Shown here: positions 1 through 6,373 of the stretch, in pieces | How the letters are laid out: each line of letters begins with the position of its first letter | Numbering within the stretch: the first letter of the stretch is position 1 | Translations under genes and position numbers: made by a program | NCBI GenBank assembly: GCA_902494605.1 | Contig: CABUUG010000109.1 | Location: forward strand, 1 to 6,373 | Reading direction: 5' to 3' | Source of the DNA: an uncultured Collinsella sp. | GTDB lineage: Bacteria; Actinomycetota; Coriobacteriia; Coriobacteriales; Coriobacteriaceae | DNA: 6,373 nucleotides | The notes under the pieces: model-generated | What the model was told of the DNA's origin: nothing | Seen by the model: the letters and a program-made list of their open reading frames with translations, nothing else | Database searches by the model: none

Positions 1-2858
1 GCGGCTTCATGGATATCGATAAGACGGACGACAACGTGGCCTACATGCCCTTCGACGGCTTCACCACGCGCAAGCTCGGCTGCGACAACTCCGCGGACGC
101 CCCCGACGTGACCATGCGCTTGGACGCCTCCCAATCCCGTGCCCTGCTCCAGCAGTTCGATTCCGCTTGGAACTCCGGCGAGCTTCACGACGTGACCGAT
201 GCCGTTATCGACGGCGTGACGGCAATGTATCAGGAAAACGCGCCCGAGCTCATCTACTACATGGCGCTCTGCCGCATATTCAGCGAGTTCTTGGACGACG
301 TCTCCGAGGACGTGCTGCCCAACGAGGGGCTGGGCTTCCGCGACAGCCTTATCTGGAACAAGCTCTACGACTTCCAGAAGGACGCGGCGCTCGCCATCAT
401 CAACAAGCTCGAGACCTACAACGGCTGCATCCTGGCAGACTCGGTCGGCCTGGGCAAGACGTTCACCGCGCTCGCCGTGATTAAGTACTACGAGAGCCGC
501 AACAAGGACGTGCTCGTGCTGTGCCCCAAGAAGCTGCGCGACAACTGGATCACCTACAACTCGAACGTCGTGAACAACCCCATCGCGGGCGACCGCCTGC
601 AGTACGACGGGCTCTACCACACCGACCTCTCGCGCACGCGCGGCACGTCGGAGACGGGCCTGCCGCTCGACCGCCTGAACTGGGGCGCGTACGGGCTCGT
701 TGTCATCGACGAGAGCCACAACTTCCGAAACGGCGGCGACTCGGCGTCGGAAGACAGGATGAACCGCTACCAGCTGCTCATGGAGAAGATCATCAAGCAG
801 GGCGTGAAGACCAAGGTGCTCATGCTCTCCGCCACGCCCGTGAACAACCGCTTCCGCGACCTGCGCAACCAGCTCGCCCTGGCGTACTGGGGCGACCCCA
901 CCGGCTGGTCTGAGAAGCTGCGCCTTGAGAACGACATCGAGACGGTTTTCCGCAACGCGCAGACCGTCTACGCCCGCTGGTCGAAGCTGCCCGCCGAGCG
1001 GCGGACGACGCACGCCCTCACCGACATGCTCGACTACGACTTCTTCGAGGTGCTCGACCAGGTGACCGTGGCGCGCAGCCGCAAGCACATCCAGCGCTAC
1101 TACGACATGAGCGCCATCGGGCCCTTCCCGAAGCGCCTGCCGCCGATATCGAAGCGCCCCAAGCTCTCGACGCTGGCGAACGCGATCAACTACCGCGAGA
1201 TATACGAAGAGCTCGATTCCCTCGTGCTTGCCGTGTACATGCCTAGCGCCTACGTGCAGCCCAGCAAGATGGCCAAGTATGTTGAGAAGGGCGGTGGCGG
1301 AAACCTCACGCTCGGCGGGCGAGAGACGGGCGTTCGCCGCCTCATGACGGTAAACCTCCTCAAGCGCCTGGAGAGCTCGGTGTGCTCGTTCCGCCTGACG
1401 CTTGAGCGCGTGCTGGCGGCGATGAACACCGCCCTCGAGACCATAGACGACTACCGCAGCGGTCTAGCGACTGGGGCCAGTGTGACCGACGGCGACCTGC
1501 CGGGCGGGTTCGACTTCGATCCCGACGACGAGAGCGGCTTCGAGGTGGGCGGCGCCACGAAGATCCTCATCGAGGATATGGACTGGATGAGCTGGGAGCG
1601 CGATATCAAGGCGGACGTGGACGTCATTGAGGTCCTCATTGCCATGGTCCGTGACATCGACCCTGCCCACGATGCCAAGCTCATCGAACTGTGCGAGCAG
1701 ATTCGCGAGAAGGTAAAGAGCCCCATCAATCCGGGCAACCGCAAGGTGCTCGTGTTCACCGCGTTCTCGGACACCGCCGACTACCTCTACGAGAACGTGT
1801 CTGCCTTCGCGAAGCGCGAGCTCGGCCTCGAGTGCGCCAAGGTCACGGGCGACGGCTGCGCCTGCACGATAAAGGCCGTGCCCCCGCATATGCAGGAGGT
1901 GCTCGCCTGCTTCTCGCCCGTGTCCAAGGAGCGAGACGTGGTGGCTCCGCAGCTCTGCGGCTGCGACGTGGACATCGTGATCGCCACCGACTGCATCTCC
2001 GAGGGACAGAACCTCCAGGACTGCGACTACCTTGTGAACTATGACATCCATTGGAACCCCGTGCGCATCGTGCAGCGCTTTGGCCGCGTGGACCGCATCG
2101 GCTCCAAGAACGCTTGCATCCAACTCGTGAACTACTGGCCGGACGTTGAGCTGGACGAGTACATAAAGCTCAAGGCGCGTGTTGAGGAGCGCATGCGAAT
2201 AACCGTGATGACCTCCACGGGTGACGATGACTACATCAACGCCGAGGAGACAGGAGACCTTGAGTACCGTCGTCAGCAGCTCGAGCAGATGCATAACGAG
2301 GTCATTGATCTGGAGGACGTTTCGGGTGGCGTGTCCATCACCGACCTGGGACTCAACGAGTTTCGCATGGACCTGGTGGGCTACTACCGCGACAACCCAG
2401 ACATCGACAGGCTTCCGAGTGGCATCAACGCTGTGGTGGAGGGCGACGAGCCCGGCGTCATTTTCGTGCTGCGCAACGTCAACAGCAGGATCGACCGCGA
2501 CGGGGCGAACCACCTGCACCCGTTCTATGTGGTTCGCATGGGGTCAGACGGGTCCGTTGCTCACGGGCACCTGGAGCCCAAGGCGGTGCTCGACGACATG
2601 CGCCTTTTGTGCCGCGGCAAGTCCGAGCCCGACATGGCGCTCTGCCGCGCCTACAACCGCGAGACCAAGAACGGCCGCGACATGCGCCGCGAGGCTGGGC
2701 TCTTGCGTGACGCGGTGGCGTCGATTGTGGACTCCAAGCAGGAGTCCGACGTCGACAGCTTCTTCACCGACGGCACGACGGGCTTTCTGGAGAACGACAT
2801 CGAGGGACTCGATGACTTCGAGCTCGTGTGCTTCCTGGTGGTGAGGCCCAGATGCTAG
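1..2858 (+). CDS. SNF2-type SF2 helicase of a type III R-M-like defence operon (5' partial)
   Basis: Large superfamily 2 DNA helicase/translocase, expected to act on DNA in the cytoplasm with the downstream methyltransferase system. Numbering from the ATG at position 9: a Q-motif-like FQKDAA precedes Walker A DSVGLGKT (144-151, K150/T151). Next come motif II DESH (234-237) and motif III SATP (274-277). The second RecA lobe has motif IV near KVLVFTAFSD, motif V TDCISEGQN (660-668) and motif VI QRFGRVDRIGS (689-699). About 210 residues of family-specific C-terminal region follow. The frame is open upstream of that ATG (codons for G-F at 3-8), and in relatives as I remember them this G-F-M lies inside the protein, after an N-terminal phospholipase D-like (HKD) domain. 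The true start is therefore probably left of the window. Codons are strongly GC-rich. The helicase assignment is very secure; the PLD domain and the exact substrate are inference. Confidence 0.93.
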   Translation, partial: GFMDIDKTDDNVAYMPFDGFTTRKLGCDNSADAPDVTMRLDASQSRALLQQFDSAWNSGELHDVTDAVIDGVTAMYQENAPELIYYMALCRIFSEFLDDVSEDVLPNEGLGFRDSLIWNKLYDFQKDAALAIINKLETYNGCILADSVGLGKTFTALAVIKYYESRNKDVLVLCPKKLRDNWITYNSNVVNNPIAGDRLQYDGLYHTDLSRTRGTSETGLPLDRLNWGAYGLVVIDESHNFRNGGDSASEDRMNRYQLLMEKIIKQGVKTKVLMLSATPVNNRFRDLRNQLALAYWGDPTGWSEKLRLENDIETVFRNAQTVYARWSKLPAERRTTHALTDMLDYDFFEVLDQVTVARSRKHIQRYYDMSAIGPFPKRLPPISKRPKLSTLANAINYREIYEELDSLVLAVYMPSAYVQPSKMAKYVEKGGGGNLTLGGRETGVRRLMTVNLLKRLESSVCSFRLTLERVLAAMNTALETIDDYRSGLATGASVTDGDLPGGFDFDPDDESGFEVGGATKILIEDMDWMSWERDIKADVDVIEVLIAMVRDIDPAHDAKLIELCEQIREKVKSPINPGNRKVLVFTAFSDTADYLYENVSAFAKRELGLECAKVTGDGCACTIKAVPPHMQEVLACFSPVSKERDVVAPQLCGCDVDIVIATDCISEGQNLQDCDYLVNYDIHWNPVRIVQRFGRVDRIGSKNACIQLVNYWPDVELDEYIKLKARVEERMRITVMTSTGDDDYINAEETGDLEYRRQQLEQMHNEVIDLEDVSGGVSITDLGLNEFRMDLVGYYRDNPDIDRLPSGINAVVEGDEPGVIFVLRNVNSRIDRDGANHLHPFYVVRMGSDGSVAHGHLEPKAVLDDMRLLCRGKSEPDMALCRAYNRETKNGRDMRREAGLLRDAVASIVDSKQESDVDSFFTDGTTGFLENDIEGLDDFELVCFLVVRPRC
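2843..2846 (+). promoter_or_regulatory. Ribosome-binding site deciding the DUF4391 start
   Basis: GAGG lies five bases before the ATG at 2852, inside the helicase 3' end. It supports the internal ATG over the upstream ATG at 2828, which has no clear Shine-Dalgarno sequence. Confidence 0.5.
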
Positions 2859-3472
2859 GGCTTCCGAGCACGACCGAGGTGGGCCGCCGCATACCCAAGG
2901 AGGCCTTCTACGGACGCCTGAAGGTGAGCGCCGCGCTGCGCCAGTCCTTCATCGGCGACGTCGAGCGCTTCGTAATCGCGAACTCGATAAAGACCTCCAC
3001 GACCGGTATTCCCGACGGCGAGCGCGTGCACGAGGTGCTCGTAGTGGAAGTGGCGCTCAAGGCTCGCCACGTCCCCGAAGAGGTGCTGGCGCTTGTGGCT
3101 CAGGCGAACCCCCATAAGCTGCTGTTCGTCTGCACCCACAGCGGTGAGGCGTGTCTCGCGGTGATGCTCAAGAGACTCGTCGTGGGGCCCTGGCGTCCGT
3201 TTGACCGCCTCACGCTCGACATGAACGCAAGCGACGTTGATGCAGTGTGGGATTCGCTTGCATCCCAAGTGGTCTACAACGACGCAGGTGGCGGTCCTGA
3301 AACCATAGAGGAACGCTTCGAGGTCGACGCGAAGATTAAAGCGCTGTACGAAGAACTTGCGCGCGTGGAGGCGCGGGGGCGCAAGGAACGACAGGTTGCG
3401 CGAAAGAACGCGCTGTTCGATAAGGCGAAGGAACTCAAACGGCGGATTGCCAAGATAGAGGAAGGACGATAG
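2852..3472 (+). CDS. DUF4391 domain protein
   Basis: A 206-residue protein recognised as DUF4391 from its N-terminus (MLGLPSTTEV, then an R-R-I-P-K-E stretch) and from hydrophobic segments such as HEVLVVEVALK and KLLFVCTHSG. The family has no established biochemical role that I know of; its members commonly sit between a SNF2/PLD helicase and a type III Mod gene, as here. The frame is open to an ATG at 2828, but I prefer the ATG at 2852. It matches the usual family N-terminus, has GAGG five bases upstream, and overlaps the helicase stop by 7 bases (ATGCTAG), typical of translational coupling. The last ~56 residues (151-206) are highly charged and predicted helical, possibly a coiled coil or nucleic-acid-binding tail. 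There is no signal peptide or membrane segment. Likely an accessory subunit of the R-M-like system (inference). Confidence 0.85.
   Translation: MLGLPSTTEVGRRIPKEAFYGRLKVSAALRQSFIGDVERFVIANSIKTSTTGIPDGERVHEVLVVEVALKARHVPEEVLALVAQANPHKLLFVCTHSGEACLAVMLKRLVVGPWRPFDRLTLDMNASDVDAVWDSLASQVVYNDAGGGPETIEERFEVDAKIKALYEELARVEARGRKERQVARKNALFDKAKELKRRIAKIEEGR
3458..3466 (+). promoter_or_regulatory. Strong ribosome-binding site before SIR2
   Basis: GAGGAAGGA ends six bases before the SIR2 ATG at 3473 and lies wholly within the last codons of the DUF4391 gene. It therefore belongs to the GC-rich backbone rather than to the lower-GC cassette. It is the strongest Shine-Dalgarno sequence in the window. If the cassette was inserted at the start codon, this site would originally have served the mod gene (inference). 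Confidence 0.7.
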
Positions 3473-3480
3473 ATGGACAA
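3473..3480 (+). repeat. Left copy of 8-base direct repeat ATGGACAA
   Basis: This copy includes the SIR2 start codon (M-D-N). The same 8 bases recur at the mod start (6169-6176), and the match stops at the next base on both sides. It is a possible junction signature. Because the shared ATG is required in both genes, only five bases are independent, so coincidence is plausible. Confidence 0.35.
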
Positions 3481-4399
3481 CCAATCCGATAACGATGTAC
3501 AGCTCGGCGTCTCGGATGAGCTGGTAGTTGGTTTGCGCAAAGCGCTTGGTTCTTGCTCCGTCAACTTCCTCTTCGGCGCCGGAGTGAACGGAAAAGCGTT
3601 TCCCTATTTCGCCCAATTCAAGAAAACCATCGGCGCCATGAACGAAAGGGGTCTTGATGGAAGTGATATCGAAACTGCCTTGGCCAATTGCGCAGATGGT
3701 CAAATACGGCAAGAGGTTCTCGACGCTTTCGTTGACGAATATAACAGCCACAACAATTACCGACTTTACGACGAATCTCTGTTGAACTTGAGACGAATGC
3801 TTGTAGGCTTCGCTTCTGTTGTCGGTCGGGCCGAGAACAGACATCCCGAAACCAGGCGTTTGAACGTTTTCACACTCAATTACGACCGCATAGTCGAGGA
3901 GATACTCGAGGACAGCGGGCTGTTTAGCTATACGCTCACGCAAGACAAGGCAAAGGGTCGCTTGCCCTTCGATATCGTTGGGTACAATACTTCGACCCAT
4001 GCATTCGTCCCGACGTTCTGCGTCTACAAGCTCCATGGGTCTGTCGACACCAATCGCACGCTCTCTGCGAACAACATCGTTTTCCCCGGGCAAGACAAGC
4101 TCGGAAGCATACTATCTCATTTCTATGAAACTCTCTTCGCGATGAAAGGAGAGCTGCTGAAGCGCAATTCAGCGCTATTCGTTATTGGCTATTCATGGGC
4201 GGACGACCACGTTAATGGAATAATCAGTGACGCAATCGCTGGCGGGCTTACCGTGTACTGGCTCCAGTACAGAAGCGAGGACAAGTTGCCAAAGCAGGTC
4301 GCCGGCAACGTCATCGTCGTGCCTCCCAACAATAACGAGAACCCCGTTGATGCGACTAAAACCCTCGCTGATCTTCTCGAAAGAGTGGGACAACTATGA
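3473..4399 (+). CDS. sir2: SIR2-like protein, probable NADase effector of a SIR2-HerA anti-phage pair
   Basis: A 308-residue SIR2-fold protein. The visible NAD-binding elements are FLFGAGVN (32-39), equivalent to the sirtuin GAG loop, and TLNYD (134-138), matching the T-x-N-x-D motif with N136 and D138. KLHGSVD carries the expected catalytic histidine H188, and VIGYSWADDH (237-246) resembles the late GxS/D element of SIR2_2-type domains. Only three cysteines are present and none forms the Cys4 zinc module of deacetylase sirtuins, which points to NAD hydrolysis rather than deacylation. In the characterised SIR2-HerA systems, SIR2 forms a ring complex with HerA and depletes NAD+ on infection, killing the host cell. 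The gene starts immediately after the DUF4391 stop and overlaps herA by 4 bases. Its GC content is well below that of the flanking genes, suggesting transfer. The SIR2 fold is secure; the NADase role is inferred from the family and the HerA partner. Confidence 0.9.
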   Translation: MDNQSDNDVQLGVSDELVVGLRKALGSCSVNFLFGAGVNGKAFPYFAQFKKTIGAMNERGLDGSDIETALANCADGQIRQEVLDAFVDEYNSHNNYRLYDESLLNLRRMLVGFASVVGRAENRHPETRRLNVFTLNYDRIVEEILEDSGLFSYTLTQDKAKGRLPFDIVGYNTSTHAFVPTFCVYKLHGSVDTNRTLSANNIVFPGQDKLGSILSHFYETLFAMKGELLKRNSALFVIGYSWADDHVNGIISDAIAGGLTVYWLQYRSEDKLPKQVAGNVIVVPPNNNENPVDATKTLADLLERVGQL

Positions 4400-6165
4400 T
4401 TGTGGGAAGAATAACGAAGGTTGATGGCGTAAGAGCAGCGGCGACGTTCTTCGATCGCATGCAGCCATTCATTGTGAATAACGGCCAAGCGGTAGCGTCG
4501 CCCCGTATCAATTCGTTCGTCAAAACCGGAGTCGGCCTAGATACGGTCATTTGCCAGATTGTCGGAGAACACGAGGCGGAGTACGACAGGCGAAGTGAAG
4601 TGACCCGCGAAGTCCAGGCGGCTCCCATAGGTCCCTTCGTTGTCGACCTGGAGGTGCGGGGGTACATTTCGTCAGGAGATTTCAAGGGAGGGCTTCGCTG
4701 CCTTCCCATTGTAGGAGCGGCTGTTGAGTCTTTGGATTCTGAAAACCTCAAGCTTCTGTACTCATCGCACGGATCCAAGCCATTGCGCATAGGGAGTAGC
4801 CTTTTCGACGAATCGCGCTCGGTTTATCTGGATGCTGGCAGGCTGATGGCAAGTCATATCGGTATTTTCGGAAACACCGGCAGCGGAAAATCGAACACGT
4901 TGGCAAGCCTTCTGAAAGGTTATGTTGGTTGCCTCCCGAAAGAAACCGACGCGGTGAGGATTCTCATATTTGACCTGAATAACGAATACGGCGGAGACGC
5001 CATAGTCCCCCGGGACAAAAAGACCGTCTATCGGCTGAACACGAGAAAGCAACTTGGATTGAACCGCGATCGCGTTCCCCTGTCTTTCGATTCGCTTGAC
5101 GAGGATAGCTGGGGAACCATCTTGAGAGCAACCCCAAGGACTCAGATGCCCGCAGTCAGAAGAGCTTATTCAAAATGGAGAAGCGAGCCAGACGCGAATT
5201 ATATATCCGAGATCAAACGGTCAATTGCCGATAAACGCGAAACGTTGTTTTTCACGCTGCGCAACTACTGCCCCGAGTTGATAAAAGGTATCGACAACTT
5301 GGCCTTTAACAGGACAAATGGTAGTTTTTATTATGACAATGGACAAGGGCGGCAATACATCAATTCTATCTCCGATGTACGGGACATAGTCATTAAACCT
5401 GGCATCGATCGTTTTCAGATGTTTTACCTTTGGCTTGCGTTGGAGGTCTCCAGAGCGGCCGAAAGTGGAATCAACTTTGAATTCGTCCAGCCGCTGCTTC
5501 CTCGAGCCAAATCTGTCATCAGAGATTTGGAGAAAATCTTTTCCGACGCGCCATGCGCTGGCCTGCAAGCGATATTCGACAACAAGCCCCTCGCAGTCGT
5601 TCAGTTGGGCGACGTCAATGAAGCGAGCAGAGAGATGCTTCCCGCTTTAATCGCGGAGCTGGTTATGAGAAGAGCTTCTGAAAACAAGGGCGACGGAACG
5701 CCGAGAGAAGTCGTCACGCTGGTTGTAGACGAAGCTCATAATCTGCTTGGATATGACGTCACGCAATCCGACTCGGTTCACGGCAACACGCTTCGCATTT
5801 TCGAGAAAGTAATCAAAGAGGGGCGCAAATTCGGCGTCTTTCTCTGCTTGGCAAGCCAGAGGCCGAGCGATATCTCTCCAACGATTACCTCGCAGATTCA
5901 TAATTACTTTATTCATAAGCTTGTGAATCCGAACGATATCGAAAGGATAAGGAAGACCGTTAGCTTTATGGGGGAAACCAGCCTTTCAATGTTAAGCGTA
6001 CTTGGCCAAGGAGAGTGCATCGTCAGCGGACCGTCGCTGCACATGCCTCAGTACGTCTACATCGATCAGCTTGATAGCTGCTCGAGGCCGAACAGCAACG
6101 ATATTCAGTTGTTCGGCGATAACGGGCTGTTGGAACAAACCGCCTTAGAAAAATGGGAGTTTTAA
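4396..6165 (+). CDS. herA: HerA-type hexameric ATPase/translocase, partner of SIR2
   Basis: A 589-residue ATPase of the HerA/FtsK superfamily. The first ~135 residues resemble a HAS-barrel (starting MIVGRITKVDG). The RecA core has Walker A GNTGSGKS (159-166, K165) and FDLNNEYGG near 192-200, the usual D-x-x-x-EY strand of HerA. Walker B is VVDEAHN (443-449, D445/E446), followed by the sensor-like ASQRPSD (486-492) and NPNDIERIRK, a likely arginine-finger region. GQGECIVSG begins the C-terminal brace. About 280 residues separate Walker A from Walker B, including a predominantly helical insertion, as in other bacterial HerA proteins. No NurA nuclease gene is adjacent, so a role in end resection is unlikely. 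The ATGA overlap with sir2 implies coupled translation and a fixed stoichiometry. The start is supported by the overlap, by a weak GGGA five bases upstream, and by the HerA-like N-terminus. Base composition is the lowest in the window (some rows near 35% GC), matching sir2 and not the flanks. Confidence 0.93.
   Translation: MIVGRITKVDGVRAAATFFDRMQPFIVNNGQAVASPRINSFVKTGVGLDTVICQIVGEHEAEYDRRSEVTREVQAAPIGPFVVDLEVRGYISSGDFKGGLRCLPIVGAAVESLDSENLKLLYSSHGSKPLRIGSSLFDESRSVYLDAGRLMASHIGIFGNTGSGKSNTLASLLKGYVGCLPKETDAVRILIFDLNNEYGGDAIVPRDKKTVYRLNTRKQLGLNRDRVPLSFDSLDEDSWGTILRATPRTQMPAVRRAYSKWRSEPDANYISEIKRSIADKRETLFFTLRNYCPELIKGIDNLAFNRTNGSFYYDNGQGRQYINSISDVRDIVIKPGIDRFQMFYLWLALEVSRAAESGINFEFVQPLLPRAKSVIRDLEKIFSDAPCAGLQAIFDNKPLAVVQLGDVNEASREMLPALIAELVMRRASENKGDGTPREVVTLVVDEAHNLLGYDVTQSDSVHGNTLRIFEKVIKEGRKFGVFLCLASQRPSDISPTITSQIHNYFIHKLVNPNDIERIRKTVSFMGETSLSMLSVLGQGECIVSGPSLHMPQYVYIDQLDSCSRPNSNDIQLFGDNGLLEQTALEKWEF
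6155..6159 (+). promoter_or_regulatory. Ribosome-binding site for mod
   Basis: GGGAG lies nine bases before the mod ATG at 6169, inside the final codons of herA. It is weaker and more distant than the site before SIR2. It comes from cassette DNA, so mod may be translated differently here than in an uninterrupted operon. Confidence 0.5.
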
Positions 6166-6168
6166 ATA

Positions 6169-6176
6169 ATGGACAA
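6169..6176 (+). repeat. Right copy of 8-base direct repeat ATGGACAA
   Basis: This copy includes the mod start codon (M-D-K), three bases after the HerA stop, and is identical to 3473-3480. The two copies enclose the low-GC cassette exactly. Confidence 0.35.
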
Positions 6177-6373
6177 GATCGAACTGGGTACACCCGAGGG
6201 CACCGCCGAGAACATAGACAAGATCGCCGAGCTGTTCCCGCAGGTGGTGACCGAGGTAGAGAACGCCGACGGCAAGCTTGCACGTGCCGTGGACTTCGAC
6301 GTGCTGCGCGATCTTCTGGGTGATGTAGCGGAGGGACAGCGTGAACGCTACCAGTTCACTTGGCCCGGCAAGC
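6169..6373 (+). CDS. mod: Type III R-M DNA methyltransferase Mod (3' partial)
   Basis: The first 68 codons of a site-specific DNA-methyltransferase, cut by the window edge. The N-terminus shows the signature of type III Mod proteins: ENIDKIAELFPQVVTE, then DGKLARAVDFDVLRDLL, then RYQFTWPGK. The last motif precedes the catalytic region in this family. Full-length members are roughly 600-700 residues and methylate adenine N6 at an asymmetric site. The DPPY catalytic and FxGxG SAM-binding motifs would lie to the right and cannot be seen. The start follows the HerA stop by 3 bases. Composition returns at once to about 63% GC, as in the helicase and DUF4391 genes, which groups mod with them rather than with sir2-herA. 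A res gene would be expected next (inference). Confidence 0.88.
   Translation, partial: MDKIELGTPEGTAENIDKIAELFPQVVTEVENADGKLARAVDFDVLRDLLGDVAEGQRERYQFTWPGK

Larger units (their letters stand above)
3473..6168 (+). other. SIR2-HerA defence cassette inserted in an R-M-like operon
   Basis: The two genes form a compact unit with lower GC and distinct codon use, bounded by the DUF4391 stop and the mod start. Both flanking genes remain intact at the junctions. SIR2 plus HerA is an established two-gene anti-phage module, found alone in many bacteria. The flanking helicase-DUF4391-mod order is a familiar neighbourhood without these two genes, so the module is best read as an insertion. No transposase, integrase, inverted repeats or tRNA site is visible. 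The mechanism may be homologous or illegitimate recombination rather than transposition (inference). Confidence 0.75.

Noticed and set aside
1464..2519. A 351-codon open frame on the minus strand opposite the helicase
   Set aside because: It covers conserved helicase motifs V and VI on the other strand. Its Val/His/Leu/Ala-rich translation is what GC-rich antisense DNA gives, and no family is recognisable.
2221..2844. A 207-codon open frame in another plus frame inside the helicase
   Set aside because: Its Thr/Ser/Ala/Arg/Trp-rich composition is an out-of-frame reading of GC-rich codons, and the helicase frame continues through it with a coherent C-terminal region.
2828..2851. Upstream ATG as the DUF4391 start
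   Set aside because: It lacks a clear ribosome-binding site and adds eight residues not expected in the family, while the ATG at 2852 fits both the family start and the coupling geometry.
3962..3988. Possible promoter inside sir2 (TTGCCC, then TACAAT)
   Set aside because: The spacer is only 15 bases, the -35 match is weak, and it lies mid-gene with no start nearby that needs it.
2855..4093. A 412-codon open frame on the minus strand opposite DUF4391 and sir2
   Set aside because: It spans the composition boundary, lies opposite two well-supported genes, shows no recognisable motif and has a translation typical of an antisense shadow.
3473..6168. IS element or transposon carrying the SIR2-HerA pair
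   Set aside because: No transposase or integrase, no terminal inverted repeats and no spacer DNA at either end; only an 8-base identity that includes start codons.

Overview
This window is a gene-dense, single-strand (+) defence operon with essentially no intergenic DNA. It contains, in order: the 3' part of a large SF2 (SNF2-type) helicase, a DUF4391 protein, a SIR2-like NADase-type protein, a HerA-type hexameric ATPase, and the first 68 codons of a type III restriction-modification DNA methyltransferase (Mod). Neighbouring genes overlap or abut: a 7-base overlap, 0 bases, a 4-base ATGA overlap and 3 bases. The set therefore reads as one translationally coupled transcript whose promoter lies left of the window and whose end lies right of it.

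Composition suggests a high-GC host. Hand-counted 60-base rows in the helicase, most of DUF4391 and Mod are about 60-68% GC, with codons mostly ending in C or G. An actinobacterium such as a member of Coriobacteriia would fit, but that is a guess from composition and general protein character and was not tested. The SIR2 and HerA genes look different: sampled rows are roughly 33-50% GC and A/T-ending codons are common. The change is abrupt and coincides with the SIR2 start codon on the left and the HerA stop codon on the right.

The most economical reading is a nested defence locus. The backbone is a methyltransferase-based (type III R-M-like) operon, helicase - DUF4391 - mod, with a restriction helicase/endonuclease (res) expected further right. 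A two-gene SIR2-HerA anti-phage cassette has been placed exactly between DUF4391 and mod without breaking either gene. In the known SIR2-HerA family, the HerA ATPase assembles with SIR2 and the complex depletes NAD+ on phage infection (abortive infection). The backbone instead marks and cuts DNA. An 8-base identity (ATGGACAA) at the SIR2 start and the mod start frames the insert exactly. It may mark the recombination junction, in which case SIR2 now sits behind the ribosome-binding site that once served mod.

Both component systems are of known type. What is unusual is their arrangement and the clean junctions. No RNA genes, CRISPR arrays, IS elements, terminators or convincing internal promoters were seen, and no gene-free stretch exceeds a few bases.
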